Assembly (NCBI RefSeq): GCF_947623445.1
Contig: NC_135241.1
Location: forward strand, 2,482,501-2,546,500
Reading direction: 5' to 3'
DNA length: 64,000 nt
Origin: Clavelina lepadiformis
Lineage: Eukaryota; Chordata; Ascidiacea; Aplousobranchia; Clavelinidae
The position numbers and the translations under genes are program-made. The notes below the pieces were generated by a model. That model saw only the letters and a list, made by a program, of their open reading frames with translations. It did not search any database and was not told the DNA's origin. Positions 1-10,920 of the stretch are shown here, one piece after another (position 1 is the first letter of the stretch; every line of letters starts with the position of its first letter).

Positions 1-1810
1 TGTACAAGTATACAGTAACTGCTTTTAAAAGATACATTAGTCCACTTTTTTCATTTTTCTTTTCGTTCCAAACTCCGTTTTTCGTAAGCGTTTGTTAAAC
101 CCGTTTTATGTAGGCTACATGTTGACGTGTTATGCAAAGGGCTGATTGGAAGCTTGGGCTTCGTCAGAAAGTATAAAAGCATTGATTTCATACAGTAGGC
201 CTACGTTGCAAATGAGTTGCTATAGTAATCATGACTACAATATATAGACCTGTTTTACATGTTGACCATTTTCCCATGCAAGAAGTAGTTTGACCCATAC
301 AGCAATAACATCTTCAAATTACAACCATTCAAATTACATTGTTGCCGTATTATGCACGTACTTTCACGGATCTGTTTTTTCATCTTGCTAAGCTAGTGTT
401 GTGACAGCGTCAGGTCATACGATGTTGCCAGCATGAAAACAAGCGGCACTATACTGTAAACATACAAACTTGTTTTGTGCGGTTAAGTGAGTGTTGATTA
501 TAATCGTTTAAAGATTAGCGTATTTAGAAAACAGCAAAAAACACAACGCCTTTGCAATCTTGCAAGCATTTCCGTAAATGTTAGGTTTATGTTAATCCTT
601 GCTTGTTTACTGCCGAGCCCACGTGACATGATCATCATCACATCATGACACTTGGGGGTGCACACCGCACATAACATTTCCTGACGTCATACAGAGCGAT
701 CTGTGATCACCGGTTTGAAAATGATTCTTGCTGAAATGGTACACTTTTTTTCGCCCCAAAAAGTGGTGGCAACTGACAATGGATTTGTCTGCTTCCTCAT
801 CAAATAACAAAAATCGGTTGAGGCAATCAAAAGATATTCACAAATGTTTCACACATTTTGCTAGGTATAATCTGCAGGTCAATTTGTGCAAGGTAGGCCT
901 ATAGTCTACTTAAATTTTAATGTTGCGGAACTTGTCCTTTACATCTTCCAACAGTGTAGTTGTTTCGATGCTTGTGTTATTTTGCTTTTAGATTCGTTAC
1001 AATTAACAAATATTTAGTGGGTTTGGTGGCCTTGCCATCCTACCATCTTATAGCACAATTACATTATTGTCATCTTGCATGTTTTAAGCTCTTGGTCTTT
1101 GCCACTTTATCCTGCTCGTAAATTGTTTATGAGCATGTCTTTCAATGTGCTATAACTACAACGGTTAACATTCTAACTTTCACTCCGCACAGTTAATGGT
1201 GAAAAATAAACAATACAACACAATTCTTTTTGATTAAAATAGAATCTGTCAGGTTCTGAATGGAAAATATGACAGTTTTTGACGAGAAATTGTGCGTGCA
1301 AGCATGCAAATTTTTGTGTAATGGCGTACATTGAAGCCTCAAATATTTGTTTCTTTATTATAAATTGACATTCAAACAACTAATTTTTCTTGTTTAATAT
1401 AAATTGGTTAATCAGAAAAAATTCAGCGTACTTGTTGATGAATCTCATACATGCAGGTTCCACACTTACCACTATGAGATATTAACCTACTGTGCGTTAA
1501 ATATATTGGCAACCTAATATTTGATTCGCCATGGAAGATGTCATGACAGTAAGAAAGCTTTGTATTCACTTGTGAAATATTTTTATAATTTGATTTCTAA
1601 AACTCAAACAATTTAAGAAAAAATTGATGTGTTGATATGAATTCTTTTAATGTTAAATTTAGGCTGAGCGATTGAAAAAGTTTGCTTTTCCAGACCAGAC
1701 TGTAGAGTTAGGCAGTTATGATTGAGATTTTGGGAGTGCAGAAGCAAAAGTCTGGTGTGCACGTGTGCAAGGAAGTGGCTGGTTTTCCCTGTTACTTGTG
1801 TCCCGAGCAC

Positions 1811-1845
1811 GTCTGGCGTTTGTGCTAGGCAAGGTGCGGCCTTAT
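1811..1845 (+). repeat. Dispersed repeat fragment, copy 1
   Basis: These 35 bases match 20801-20835 at about 31 positions, with the shared core taggcaaggtg followed by ggccttat. In both copies one frame reads F-V-x-G-K-V-x-P-Y, so a relic of a dispersed, possibly once coding, element is possible. The family is not recognised. Confidence 0.45.
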
Positions 1846-2175
1846 ATAATAGAAAACAGAGAAAAAACGTAGTGTCTCTTTTTGTACATAGGTTGCTCTT
1901 TTCCCTGTGTGCAATATCGTTTCGACCAAAAATTTTGATGTAATCCTATCATACTCTACAGTTTTGCTCCCTAACACCAGACAAGATGGGTTGTTAATCA
2001 AAAGGGGTCTGTTTATTTAACACCCCGCGCTGTTTCATGCAGTATTTTTGTCCTTGCTTCATAGCTTTATTTTCTATCATCCATCTAACTCCCAAACAGC
2101 TTATACTTTGACTCGGTATTTGGACTGAATGCTAACTCAAATTTATCGTATGAATTAATGCAACATTCTGAAGTT

Positions 2176-2190
2176 TGTTTGCCTGCATAG
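2176..2190 (+). promoter_or_regulatory. Possible trans-splice (or 5' UTR) acceptor for MGMT
   Basis: A T-rich run ends in gcctgcatag at 2190, 12 bases before the first ATG of MGMT. No matching donor is evident upstream. Unpaired 3' splice sites close to the start codon are what spliced-leader trans-splicing uses in tunicates. The call is inferred from position only. Confidence 0.3.
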
Positions 2191-2202
2191 GTACATGTTT
2201 GT

Positions 2203-2763
2203 GTGATGATTAAAAACTACAGAATGGCAGAAATCTTGTTAAAGACCCCCATTGGGGTAGTAAAAATATTTCATACTGAAAAAGGAATAAAAAAAATAAA
2301 TCTGGATCAAAATTTTAATGATAATCCCAACATTCTCTCGAAGACTTTCTCGAACAACAAAGTTGAAATCCTAGAACACAATGTTCCCATAACTTTGGAA
2401 GCTGAAAATTTTATTGCATGGATTCGAAACTTTTTTGATCCAAGCATGTCAATCAATCACGAACCAATCATAGACAGTGATATAGTCGAAAAAGACAACT
2501 TCACTGGCCTGGTTCTACGTACACTGAAGAATCAAACTAAACCTGGAACCACGGTCTCATATGCTGGACTGGCTGAGTTGTGTGGTAGCCCAAAAGCATG
2601 CCGGGCAGTGGGTCAAGCCATGCGAGCCAATCCTCTTCCACTTTTAGTCCCTTGCCACAGGGTTATAGCAAGTAATGGTAGTCTGGGTAATTACATGTCA
2701 GGCAAGGGGAACAACATAAAAGCTTGGTTGTTAGAACATGAGAAGCTGCTCTCAAATGCTTAG
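2203..2763 (+). CDS. MGMT: Methylated-DNA-protein-cysteine methyltransferase (MGMT)
   Basis: This suicide repair enzyme moves the alkyl group from O6-alkylguanine onto its own cysteine in the nucleus. The frame is a single uninterrupted exon of 186 residues, against 207 in human. The active site PCHRV is at residues 150-154, with acceptor C151. The helix-turn-helix recognition helix with the arginine finger (RAVGQAMRANP) is at 134-144, the conserved V-S-Y at 118-120 and the GNY turn at 162-164. ATGs stand at 2203, 2206 and 2224; the third starts the family-like part (MAEILL), so the true start is uncertain by up to seven codons. No cysteine precedes C127, so the N-terminal zinc site of vertebrate MGMT is missing. 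It is the first of three intronless genes on this strand, with no AATAAA or ATTAAA before DCTN2. Confidence 0.96.
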   Translation: MMIKNYRMAEILLKTPIGVVKIFHTEKGIKKINLDQNFNDNPNILSKTFSNNKVEILEHNVPITLEAENFIAWIRNFFDPSMSINHEPIIDSDIVEKDNFTGLVLRTLKNQTKPGTTVSYAGLAELCGSPKACRAVGQAMRANPLPLLVPCHRVIASNGSLGNYMSGKGNNIKAWLLEHEKLLSNA

Positions 2764-3149
2764 CAAAGTTTTACTTACAAGAATGATTCTGTGGTGGTAT
2801 TTTGTGTCAGGTTTGTGTTGTGTTAACCATGATGGTGTGCAAATGTGAAATGTTCTTCTCTTTGCTCATTTGAAATGTTTTGCGTTTTATTTTTTTGTGT
2901 AAATTTTTGTATCTGTTGTTTTCTAGCATCTGTTTTTATCATGATACAGTGCCAATAACTACGTGCAACTAAATGTATTTGTTATGTCAGTTGAAGTGTT
3001 TATTCGCATATTGAACAGAAGACATCAGTTTCTGTTATTTTTATGCGCTAGTTCTTTGAACCCCTTTTATGGTGCTTAAATGTCATTGCCATTCTTTGCA
3101 GAACTGTCTGTTTTGTTTAATTTTAAACCAAAAATAGATGTGAGTAGAA
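2764..3149 (+). other. MGMT-DCTN2 spacer with candidate splice acceptor
   Basis: This spacer of 386 bases holds no AATAAA or ATTAAA signal. A strong pyrimidine-rich acceptor, ttctttgcag, ends at 3101, 48 bases before the DCTN2 ATG, and no upstream donor is obvious. It could serve trans-splicing within a polycistronic unit or remove a 5' UTR intron. RNA data would be needed to tell these apart. Confidence 0.4.
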
Positions 3150-4298
3150 ATGGCTGATCCAAAGTATGCAAATCTGCCTGGGATCGACACAGAGAGCAAA
3201 GATGTTTATGAAAGTGGTGACTTACCTGAGGAAGACCAGCATGCTGCTGTGGAGGAATTGAACAGCACTAGTGTTGAACTTGTCAGCTCTGAAGGAGCAT
3301 TTGAGAAATTTAGTGGAAAGTATGTATCTGGATTTGGAAAGGATTTTTCTGGAAGAATTCAAAGTTCAAAAGTAACAGGCTACGATGCAAACCAAGGTGG
3401 TTTAGCAGCTCTTGGGGAAAAAGAAACAGTTTTACAAAAGTTTAATCGGCTCAAAATTGAAGTTGCTGACCTGGTACAAGAGGTAAAAGGAATAAGTGAT
3501 TCTACAAAAACTGGTAATTCTCCGGCTGATTTAGTCAATCAAATAGAATCTTTGCAAATGCAATTAGCCGATAGCAGTATTGCGAATCTGAATAAGGAGC
3601 CAGTTGAAGCCACTGCCAATGTGGAAAAGCTGATGGCTCAACTTAAATTGCCGTCTGAGAAAACAGCAAAAATCACTGGTGGTCAAAAAAGTGATGGTAC
3701 GGGCACTTATCAGCTTTATCTGAAACCAGATCAGGCTCAGCAAAAAAAGTTGCAGGTTGCAGAACTTGAACAACGGCTTGCCAGACTTGAAAAGGTGTTA
3801 GGCTCTGGAACGGACAAGTTAAATATATTGGTGTCACATTCAAAGGATAAAACTCTCAAAGAAGCTGTGCGGGAGATTGAAACGAAACTGTCTCTCTTTG
3901 ATTCAGAACAACTGCCACAGGTTGACAGCCGACTTCAAGCGATCTTGAATAAAGTCAACGAAATAAACAAGGCTCACAAAGGCAGTGGTGATCAGGCCAG
4001 CGAAGTTAACCAAAAAATCTCGGAGTTATATGATCTCTCTAGGCAGTGGGAAGGAGTAAGAGCTGCACTACCGCAACTGATCGAACGTTTGCGAGCACTG
4101 GATACGTTGCACGCAAAAGCTAGTGATTTCTCATCTACCCTGACACATTTGGAGAACATGCAAACCCAGATAACATCACGCCTTCACACTTCAAACTCCA
4201 CTCAAAAAGACTTGGAAGAAATGTTCAGTAATAACATTGCGACCATTGAAGCAAATATCACACAGCTCAACAAACGAATGGCAGATTTAAAGAAATAA
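3150..4298 (+). CDS. DCTN2: Dynactin subunit 2 (dynamitin, p50)
   Basis: Dynamitin forms the shoulder of dynactin, the cytosolic complex that couples dynein to cargo and activates its movement on microtubules. The product has 382 residues, slightly shorter than human (about 401). The N-terminus MADPKYANLPGID and the following acidic stretch with DVYE match the family's conserved opening, which binds the Arp1 filament. The rest is mainly helical with heptad-like coiled-coil stretches at about 88-115, 185-220 and 335-380. The start is the first ATG of the conserved N-terminus. The gene is one uninterrupted exon, whereas vertebrate DCTN2 has many introns. It follows MGMT by 386 bases and precedes the RPP25-like gene by 474 bases on the same strand. 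Confidence 0.96.
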   Translation: MADPKYANLPGIDTESKDVYESGDLPEEDQHAAVEELNSTSVELVSSEGAFEKFSGKYVSGFGKDFSGRIQSSKVTGYDANQGGLAALGEKETVLQKFNRLKIEVADLVQEVKGISDSTKTGNSPADLVNQIESLQMQLADSSIANLNKEPVEATANVEKLMAQLKLPSEKTAKITGGQKSDGTGTYQLYLKPDQAQQKKLQVAELEQRLARLEKVLGSGTDKLNILVSHSKDKTLKEAVREIETKLSLFDSEQLPQVDSRLQAILNKVNEINKAHKGSGDQASEVNQKISELYDLSRQWEGVRAALPQLIERLRALDTLHAKASDFSSTLTHLENMQTQITSRLHTSNSTQKDLEEMFSNNIATIEANITQLNKRMADLKK

Positions 4299-4772
4299 CT
4301 GGTTTTCAAGGCAATGTTGAATAAGTCTGAAATACTGCATGCATAGTGTTAGGTTTTAGCTTTAATTTTCTATAGATGTTAACTTGGCATTGTTATTACC
4401 CTACTTTGAAACTCATGAGACTTCACTGTATCAACCAATGCTTCTTGATAATTTGGTGCTCATAAAAGCTGCCGCGGTTCAGTTTGGCTATCGGTAATGA
4501 CTACTACAGTTCAATCTCTTTGAATTTTTCTTATGTTTTTGACACTGATGTGTTTCTGCGGAAACCTTTGCATGCATTGAAGTATTTTGCATTATCTACA
4601 GATATGTGTATTGATAGAAGTTGTTGAGTGAATAATCGAGACAAGAAATTATCTTTTATATATTTGCTGCTTTTTTGCAGTAATGTTTTTTGGTCTCCAA
4701 TGCATGTTCTGTTAATACTTACTTGCTAGGTACCATGCAAATAATGTTGTACTTTATGTTTAGATTTAACAA
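4299..4772 (+). other. DCTN2-RPP25 spacer with candidate splice acceptors
   Basis: No AATAAA was found in these 474 bases. Two good acceptors occur, gcttttttgcag ending at 4680 and ttatgtttag ending at 4763; the latter is only nine bases before the next start codon. This is the third intronless gene in a row with an acceptor close upstream, which favours trans-splicing, though a 5' UTR intron is not excluded. Confidence 0.4.
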
Positions 4773-5258
4773 ATGGAATCATTTGAGAAGTATAAAACAA
4801 TTAATCACCCGTTGGTTAACCCATTTTCGGAGATTATTGGAAATGACCAATATGTTATATTTGACGTTCGAATCTCACCGCACAGCGTAGTGTCAAAAGT
4901 GATCGGATATGCCATGAAGAAGCTTCGGGATCCAGGAAATGACATCGCCGTGTTAATCGGACCGGATAAAGCCTCGGAAAAAACTAAAAAATGCGCAGAA
5001 ATTTTACAAAATAAATTCAGAGGTCTGCACCAGTGCAATGCAACCGGGTATAAAATTCACGAAGATATTTGGGTGCCCTGGGATCTCAACACCAACTTGG
5101 ATACACTGAGCGTCCGGAGGCATGTTCCTGTTTTATTTATTCTTCTTGCGAAAAATGAACTTCCCCAGAAATTGCGCTCTCATCCGCAGAGAATGCAAGT
5201 GAAGCCGGGGAAACCCCTTGCAAGCTCATTTAGTAATAAGAAGAAAGGACGAACTTGA
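4773..5258 (+). CDS. RPP25: Ribonuclease P/MRP protein subunit p25-like (Alba domain)
   Basis: RPP25 and its paralog RPP25L are Alba-fold proteins that pair with RPP20 and bind the P3 arm of RNase P and RNase MRP RNA, acting in tRNA and rRNA processing in the nucleus and nucleolus. This intronless frame has 161 residues, close to human RPP25L (163). Family-like blocks seen are CAEI (74-77), GLHQ (84-87) and the hallmark WVPWDLNTNLDTLSVRRHVP, followed by a hydrophobic strand. The basic C-terminal tail ends in KKKGRT. The chosen ATG follows a possible acceptor by nine bases. Vertebrates have RPP25 and RPP25L; this gene cannot be assigned to one of them by eye. Confidence 0.9.
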   Translation: MESFEKYKTINHPLVNPFSEIIGNDQYVIFDVRISPHSVVSKVIGYAMKKLRDPGNDIAVLIGPDKASEKTKKCAEILQNKFRGLHQCNATGYKIHEDIWVPWDLNTNLDTLSVRRHVPVLFILLAKNELPQKLRSHPQRMQVKPGKPLASSFSNKKKGRT

Positions 5259-5753
5259 TGATGAACTGTAGATGTTTTCTTAATTTTTTATTTATAGTTT
5301 AGATTGTTTCAGGTATAGAATAATCATTTTAAAAAATATAATCAGTTTCACATTTCTAGAATTGTGGAAGATTAGGTGTATGTTGTCAATAGGGGTGTTT
5401 ACGTGCCGATAGAATTATAAATTTTTATTTTTTAAAGGCGATTTTAAAGAAGATTGTGCTTGTAGTGTTATGCAATTATTAGGTTGACTTTCAAAAGCTA
5501 CTTTTGATGCTCTTAAGTGCAATCCAGTATTTTATCTGTTGCTGACATCAGCATGAAAATACATAGCTACAGCCGACGTTTTCCATTGGAACGGTGACGA
5601 TGAAGAAACAGTGTTAGTTGATATAATAGTATGAGTTTATGCACTTTAAAAAGTGATAGAGCGTGTAAGGCTTAAAATTTTCCTGAAAATGATGATGATA
5701 TTAACTTGCTGGTGATAACAACTGGCACGATCACAAGACTAGAAGCAACAGAG

Positions 5754-5786
5754 TGACGTCACAATGCTAAACCATTTATGACGTCA
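5754..5786. promoter_or_regulatory. Paired cAMP-response-element palindromes
   Basis: Two perfect TGACGTCA sites lie at 5754-5761 and 5779-5786, 17 bases apart. This octamer is the consensus for CREB/ATF bZIP dimers. The pair lies about 0.5 kb after the RPP25 stop and 0.5 kb before unassigned coding-like fragments, so it could mark a promoter. The motif is common across this window, which lowers the weight of any single site. Confidence 0.4.
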
Positions 5787-6279
5787 TCAAAACTCCAAGA
5801 ATCGCTTCAACTCATTTCAATGATAAGGTTGAAGAGATGCATACGTCATGAAACAAGAACTCAAAAATACAGTCGAAGCTATCAGAATTAATGATTACTT
5901 TACCAATCGATTTTGATCTTTCGGCCTTGTGACTATTTTGTACGTGGAATGCAACTGAACTTTTATTGGCTGCGGGGTTTGATTTAAAACAATACAGAAC
6001 AGTAAATACTGTAGGCTAGGAAAAATATATGTTCAGAAATGTATTATATATTCAAAAACCTATGCTATAAAAACCGAATGTTGATGTTAGTAGAATATTG
6101 CTTACAACTCGAATTGACCGAACAGAGATACACCTTGGACGACTGCGTAAACTTCTGTTAAACATTACTGAGTGAGTTTCAAATTTTTGGGACTTGTGCA
6201 CAACTTAAGTGCAAAGTCAGCATTCGTATTTTAAAAGTTACTTCTTTGAATCAAGCGCGTTAAAACCTGAGTGAACGAG

Positions 6280-7213
6280 CAGAATCTGAATTTTGTTAGG
6301 ATTGTCCACGGTCTCCACTTCGGAAAACCGGACATAATAAAGCTCTGTGTCAAAGAATTAAGACGAATGAAGCACGTTAGAACTCCCTTACTATGTGGTT
6401 ATCGCATAAACTCAAAACGCAATATATGCCAGGTTTTTTTTTACCGACGAAATGATTACTCTGTTGTAAAAATAACGACCTATAACAACAAACTGCGCAG
6501 CTGCGCTACAGGATTATTGCATTTTTATGCGTTTTGCAATTGCTATAATTAAAATGTGTTTTGTCAGGCCCTAAAACGGAAATGTTGAGGACGAGACGTC
6601 AGTTTTTTGCAAACTCTGTACTGATTAGGAAGGGTCGATGTCGTTGTGATACGATTAACGAAGTAAAGCTTTGCAAAAACCAAAATTTTGAGTAAATTTA
6701 ACCTTTAAATGCCACTAAAGAAACGCTAAGTTTTATAGGGCAAGGTGAAGTATACTTGCAACGAGAATATAATAATATACTTGGTAGAGTTTATCATTAC
6801 GGAAAATTTTACAAAGCTCTTCCACTGTCTGAGTTTCCACCTGGTACCAAAGTTGATCAGCCCTTCAGTGCTAATCTACCAGGGGAATGCCCGAAGAGTT
6901 ACATCTATACAAGATCTTGCAGACGATTCCATATCTTCGTTGTTAAAAAGAACAGTTTTCAAATTGATAACTATTTCTTTATCATTAACTTACTTGGATA
7001 GCGTGGCTATTGTGATACGATTAGAGCAAAACGGCAGAACGGTAGCGGCATCAAACAGCAAAAGGAACATTGATTTGGACTCTTCTACCTTTGGCTGTTC
7101 AAAGTTCGTCGACGCACTCCAGCCCAGGTAGCACTGCACTACAAAGGTCTTGGATTCCGTACAAACTAGATTTGGAAGGTTATGCCCACTACATCGGGGT
7201 CACCAGCATGACT
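6280..7213 (+). other. Possible unrecognised gene or gene remnant
   Basis: Three fragments on this strand look more protein-like than random DNA. The first, about 6283-6430, contains HGLHFGKPDIIKLCVKELRR and ends at a usable donor (CCAG/GT at 6430). The second, about 6741-6930, contains YHYGKFYKALPLSEFPPGTK. The third, about 7090-7213, contains SWIPYKLDLEGYAHYIGVTS and ends in a stop. They lie in three different frames, none starts with a good ATG, and I could not build a phase-consistent join. I recognise no family. It may be a small lineage-specific gene, a decayed gene or chance. Confidence 0.2.
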
Positions 7214-7230
7214 TAATCGATAAAATCGTT

Positions 7231-7263
7231 TAAAGTTAACCGTCCTTAAAACGGTTAACTTTA
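7231..7263. repeat. Perfect 13-bp hairpin
   Basis: The arms at 7231-7243 and 7251-7263 are exact reverse complements (taaagttaaccgt and acggttaacttta) around a 7-base loop. No transposon ends or target duplication were found around it. Role unknown. Confidence 0.6.
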
Positions 7264-7933
7264 CTTCCGTCTTTTTCCATGTCTGTCAACTGCGCGTGGA
7301 AGATATCAAGATATGACACGATTCGATAGGTAGTGGATTTGCGCTTCCTACCGGTTGGTGAACTAGACAATTATTCCGGTGTTATGTGACAACCACAACT
7401 TGCTAGAAATCGTTTCCTAAGGCTTTATGTAGGTACGTCACCACGTCCCAAGAGCATTTTCAGAAACCGACATGATGATATGAAACCATGATCTTACGAC
7501 ATACGTATTGCGTAAATTACGTTCCGCCTATTTTTTACCAAAGCACTTGCTGAAGAGTTCCTGTTTGAAAAATTCCATTTTGGTATCTTCCAATGTACAA
7601 AAATAGATTTAAAAAGTTTCTCTGGCGTAATAGCAACTGTTCGCTGCATCTACAACGAAACTACTACTGATCCAGTATTTGGTTAAGAAACACACAACAC
7701 TTGGCACATTGTCATACTTTAACAAATGTTCTTGCAATCCAAGTCACAAAACAATTTGTCATTGACATTTGCATCAAAATAAACAAGCATATGACAAGCG
7801 TCAAATAAAAATTATATATATATAAACAGTAAAACAATATTTATAAACAACTGATACTCAAAATAGAGTAGTTAAAAGTAAGTTGGCAAAGAACTGCACA
7901 CAGGCAGTAGCTGAGTAGCAGGAAAGAAAAGTG

Positions 7934-9950
7934 TCAATGAATGATCGAGTAAACTTTTGCTAAGTATGTTGAGATGTATTCGTTTTCTTCGTCCAAAGTT
8001 ATATCGAGGTAATTTCCCTCATTCTTAACAACGTCAGCCAATCGATTCATTGCGGTTTTATCTTCAGTTGTGAGTTTGGTTGCTGCACTTCCACGGCTTG
8101 TTGATGGTTTTTCACTGACCTGGGTTGAACTAGATTGAACCGCCTGTAACCACTCTTGTGGGACCAATCCACCATTGGAAGCTAGATAAGCAATAGATTG
8201 GTCACAAATACCATTGAAATGGGTCAAAGCTGCTTCAGCTGATAATTCATCAAACCCAATGGCTGCAACCTAAATATTTAAAAGCAGATCCGATTTTAAC
8301 AACAACAATGAGAAACTAGGCTAGGTAGGGCATAACCCTGTAGTATATATTATATATGTATATTGCATACATTCATTAATTACTCAAGATTAAGTATTTA
8401 TGAAGTGGGAATATATATAATACCCGAATATAATCCAGCATATATTGACCACTGGCATTTACCTGTTGTATCAACTTTCTGGTAACTTTTTTGTGATCAG
8501 CAACTACAGCAAGTAACTTGGGATTCTTTTGAATGTACTCAATGGCTTCATTTAGACTGTTGTTGCTTTGCTTCAGTGCCTCTAAAGCTTGGCGTTTGGT
8601 AAATCCAAGAACATTTATCATTTGTTCATAAAGATCAACATTGACATCATCACCATTTGCACAAACGCCTAAGGAATGTGCCAGTTTACGTTTCCTTGAT
8701 TTTTCCTTCTCATCTTTTCTGATTCGTTCTTTTTCGTCTCTCTTCTGAAAAGCTTGACTGCTCGCAGCTGTAATGTCACCGTGACAGGCACGAAGAGCAA
8801 GTCTGGATTCCGATGCGGAGAATCCAAGTTTAATCATTTCCGTGACTTTATCTTCATCTACTTGGATGGAATCAGCAAAACTTTTCGCCTTTGCGAATAG
8901 ATCTCTGGATACACTGAAGTTTCCTTCATGGTATGCAACTACACCCTGGAGCAAATACAACCTGACAAAGAGGGCTACTTCATGGCCTGATGAGCCTTTA
9001 ATGGCTAATAATCTTTGAAGGGATTTTCCGTAACTCCTCATAAATGATTCTTCACAGACCGTCAGTCTTTCAGCAGCACTCGGTAAAGCATCAACATTTT
9101 GCAAACACATATAACACCAACATATATCAAGGCACAGAACTGCAAAGTTATCAACCATATTCAGTATTTCGGATTGGCAGTGACGAAACTGTTTGTCAGC
9201 TTCCAAGAGAAACAAAAGAGCGAATTGATATTTCTTCTCTTTCATCACAGCTCTTCCCTTTTCATGCAGGGCGAGTGCAACCATCAGGGACGATCGTTCA
9301 GCTTTTGGTAAGTCAATCGATTTTCCATCTTGATCAGTGATGTGCATGTCATAATTGTGAGCGTGGGTATGACTAGAAGATGCAAGTAGTTCAGCGCCAT
9401 GTTTTGCATTTTGCACCTCCTTTATCTGGCTTTCCATTTCTTTTGTTTTTTCATGATTGTCAGCAGAAAAAACCATGCACATTACAGTTTTGTTGTGTGT
9501 AATTCCTTGTGACGCCAGGCTTGAATCGCAGTCTAGAATTTTCCCATTGTAAATCACTTTCAACAAGTTCTGCAGTGTATTTAATTTCTGGGCTAAACGT
9601 TCAAGAAATTGTCTACCAGAAATTGTTAAATCAACTTCAATGGTTTTAAACTTCAATTCAGTTGGCATATTCGGTGGGAATTTAATTTTCAGAGTTGCTA
9701 TCTTTTCAGTTTTAAACCTTTCATTTTCTCTCAAACGCTCAAGGGCAAAAATTCGCAAATGCTGTAGCCCTAAGAGAACTTGCTCCAGCGGTAGTTTAAA
9801 CTTCTCTGAATATTGAATTGCAAGAAACTGAACTGTATCTGATTCGGTTCCATCAGGTTTCGTGTAAGGTTCTTTCCAGAGTTTTACGTCGTTCTGACGA
9901 AGTTCGACACGAAGTTTTGCTACCACTGCTTCGTTAAAATTTTCAACCAT
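7934..9950 (-). CDS. NUB1: NEDD8 ultimate buster 1 (NUB1)
   Basis: NUB1 is an adaptor that delivers NEDD8 and FAT10 conjugates to the proteasome. Two exons: 9950-8424 and 8269-7934, with a GT donor at 8423 and a tttag acceptor at 8270, joined in phase 0 to give about 620 residues (human about 601-615). A ubiquitin-like domain is at about 83-160. Three UBA-like motifs follow: one around MIKLGFSASESRLALRACHG, one around MINVLGFTKRQALEALKQ and one, in exon 2, around VAAIGFDELSAEAALTHFNG. The family's C-terminal signature reads NYLDITLDEENEYISTYL. Exon 1 carries 509 codons without interruption. The start is the first ATG, with frame-breaking sequence upstream. The gene diverges from the radial-spoke gene with 970 bases between start codons. 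Confidence 0.95.
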
Positions 9951-10920
9951 TATTGTTACTTGGCTAGACCTAATCTTCTGTCACGCACTAAACAAAAACT
10001 ATAAATGCATCAGAATAACATTCCTGCATTCCAAAGCCACGCAGCGCCACAAGCACAGCAGCTACTCCTACCTATCCTGGATAAGCTTTGACGGCCACAG
10101 ATATTTTGACAAAGGAGTGTAACTTTGTAAACAACATGACTGGTATTTCCCGACTTCTCATGTTGATTTCACTTCCTGGTTTATGTATTTTGTGTTTCGG
10201 TATTGATCGATGAAATAAAAAAACGACAACTTTAAATAATACAACGTTTTATATCAATAAATTTTTTGGAATAGGTTTGATGTATCTCGCCAAGTTGACA
10301 ATCTGCGCAAAATTTAAGTTTGATCATCGTTTGCTTTTGTAGTTTGCATTAATTCGTATTGTTTACATATTTTTATTTAGACATTCGTATCTTATTTTCC
10401 TTAAATATTTCCCCAATAATGTATAATTTTCTGTCATCTTTACATATCTAAATTTTTGTTTACTACCTGGCATGACCGCAGTTCTGTTTAAGCTAACGTA
10501 ATTTAGCGCCGTTAGTGTTAGGCTTATCGTTTCGTTTGTTGCTATGGCGATGGGCAGTTTGTTCCCAAGCAAGGAAATTGTTTAGTCACATTTGGCAAAT
10601 CTCTGTGATTTGTGTGCTATAGTCAAAGTTGTTATTTCTGCGCTGTTAATGAGACTTAGAAAACCTGAAGAAATTTTGGTACTAGTCTAGGTTTTACGCT
10701 CAGCTTATACGCTTTTAAAGCGATCTATAGTTGTGAATTATATCCCAGAAAAGAAACTTTAAAGACTAAGAGTGAGAAACAGAAGTTCACTTCCGTCTCA
10801 ATGATAGATGACACCATACTGTCATATTAGTTTTCTTTTGTAAAGTCTTTTAACATTTTTATGCTTAACGTTGACGAGGAGGATATAACTGTTTATATTT
10901 TATTAGATCTAGTCTTTAAA
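9951..10920. promoter_or_regulatory. Divergent promoter region, NUB1 / radial spoke head
   Basis: About 970 bases separate the two start codons, so this stretch must hold both promoters unless one lies in an upstream exon. It is AT-rich, and I saw no convincing TATA box at a sensible distance and no clear operator. No coding sequence is recognised. Confidence 0.45.

Larger units (their letters stand above)
1..2202. other. Intergenic, no gene recognised
   Basis: No open frame here looks like a gene; the longest are under 75 codons, lie in AT-rich DNA and resemble nothing I know. A perfect TGACGTCA palindrome lies at 682-689. A short repeat at 1811-1845 recurs near 20.8 kb. The last part holds the upstream sequence of MGMT, including a possible unpaired splice acceptor ending at 2190. 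Confidence 0.6.
5259..7933. other. Intergenic, RPP25 to NUB1, largely unassigned
   Basis: This convergent spacer of 2.7 kb holds two CRE palindromes (5754-5761, 5779-5786), a group of coding-like fragments (6280-7213) and a near-perfect hairpin (7231-7263). AT-rich sequence with dinucleotide runs near 7810-7830 precedes the NUB1 stop. No AATAAA for RPP25 was seen close to its stop. Confidence 0.5.

Noticed and set aside
9044-9340. 98-codon frame on the plus strand
   Set aside because: It lies wholly antisense to the long NUB1 first exon, whose protein is clearly conserved, so it is a shadow.
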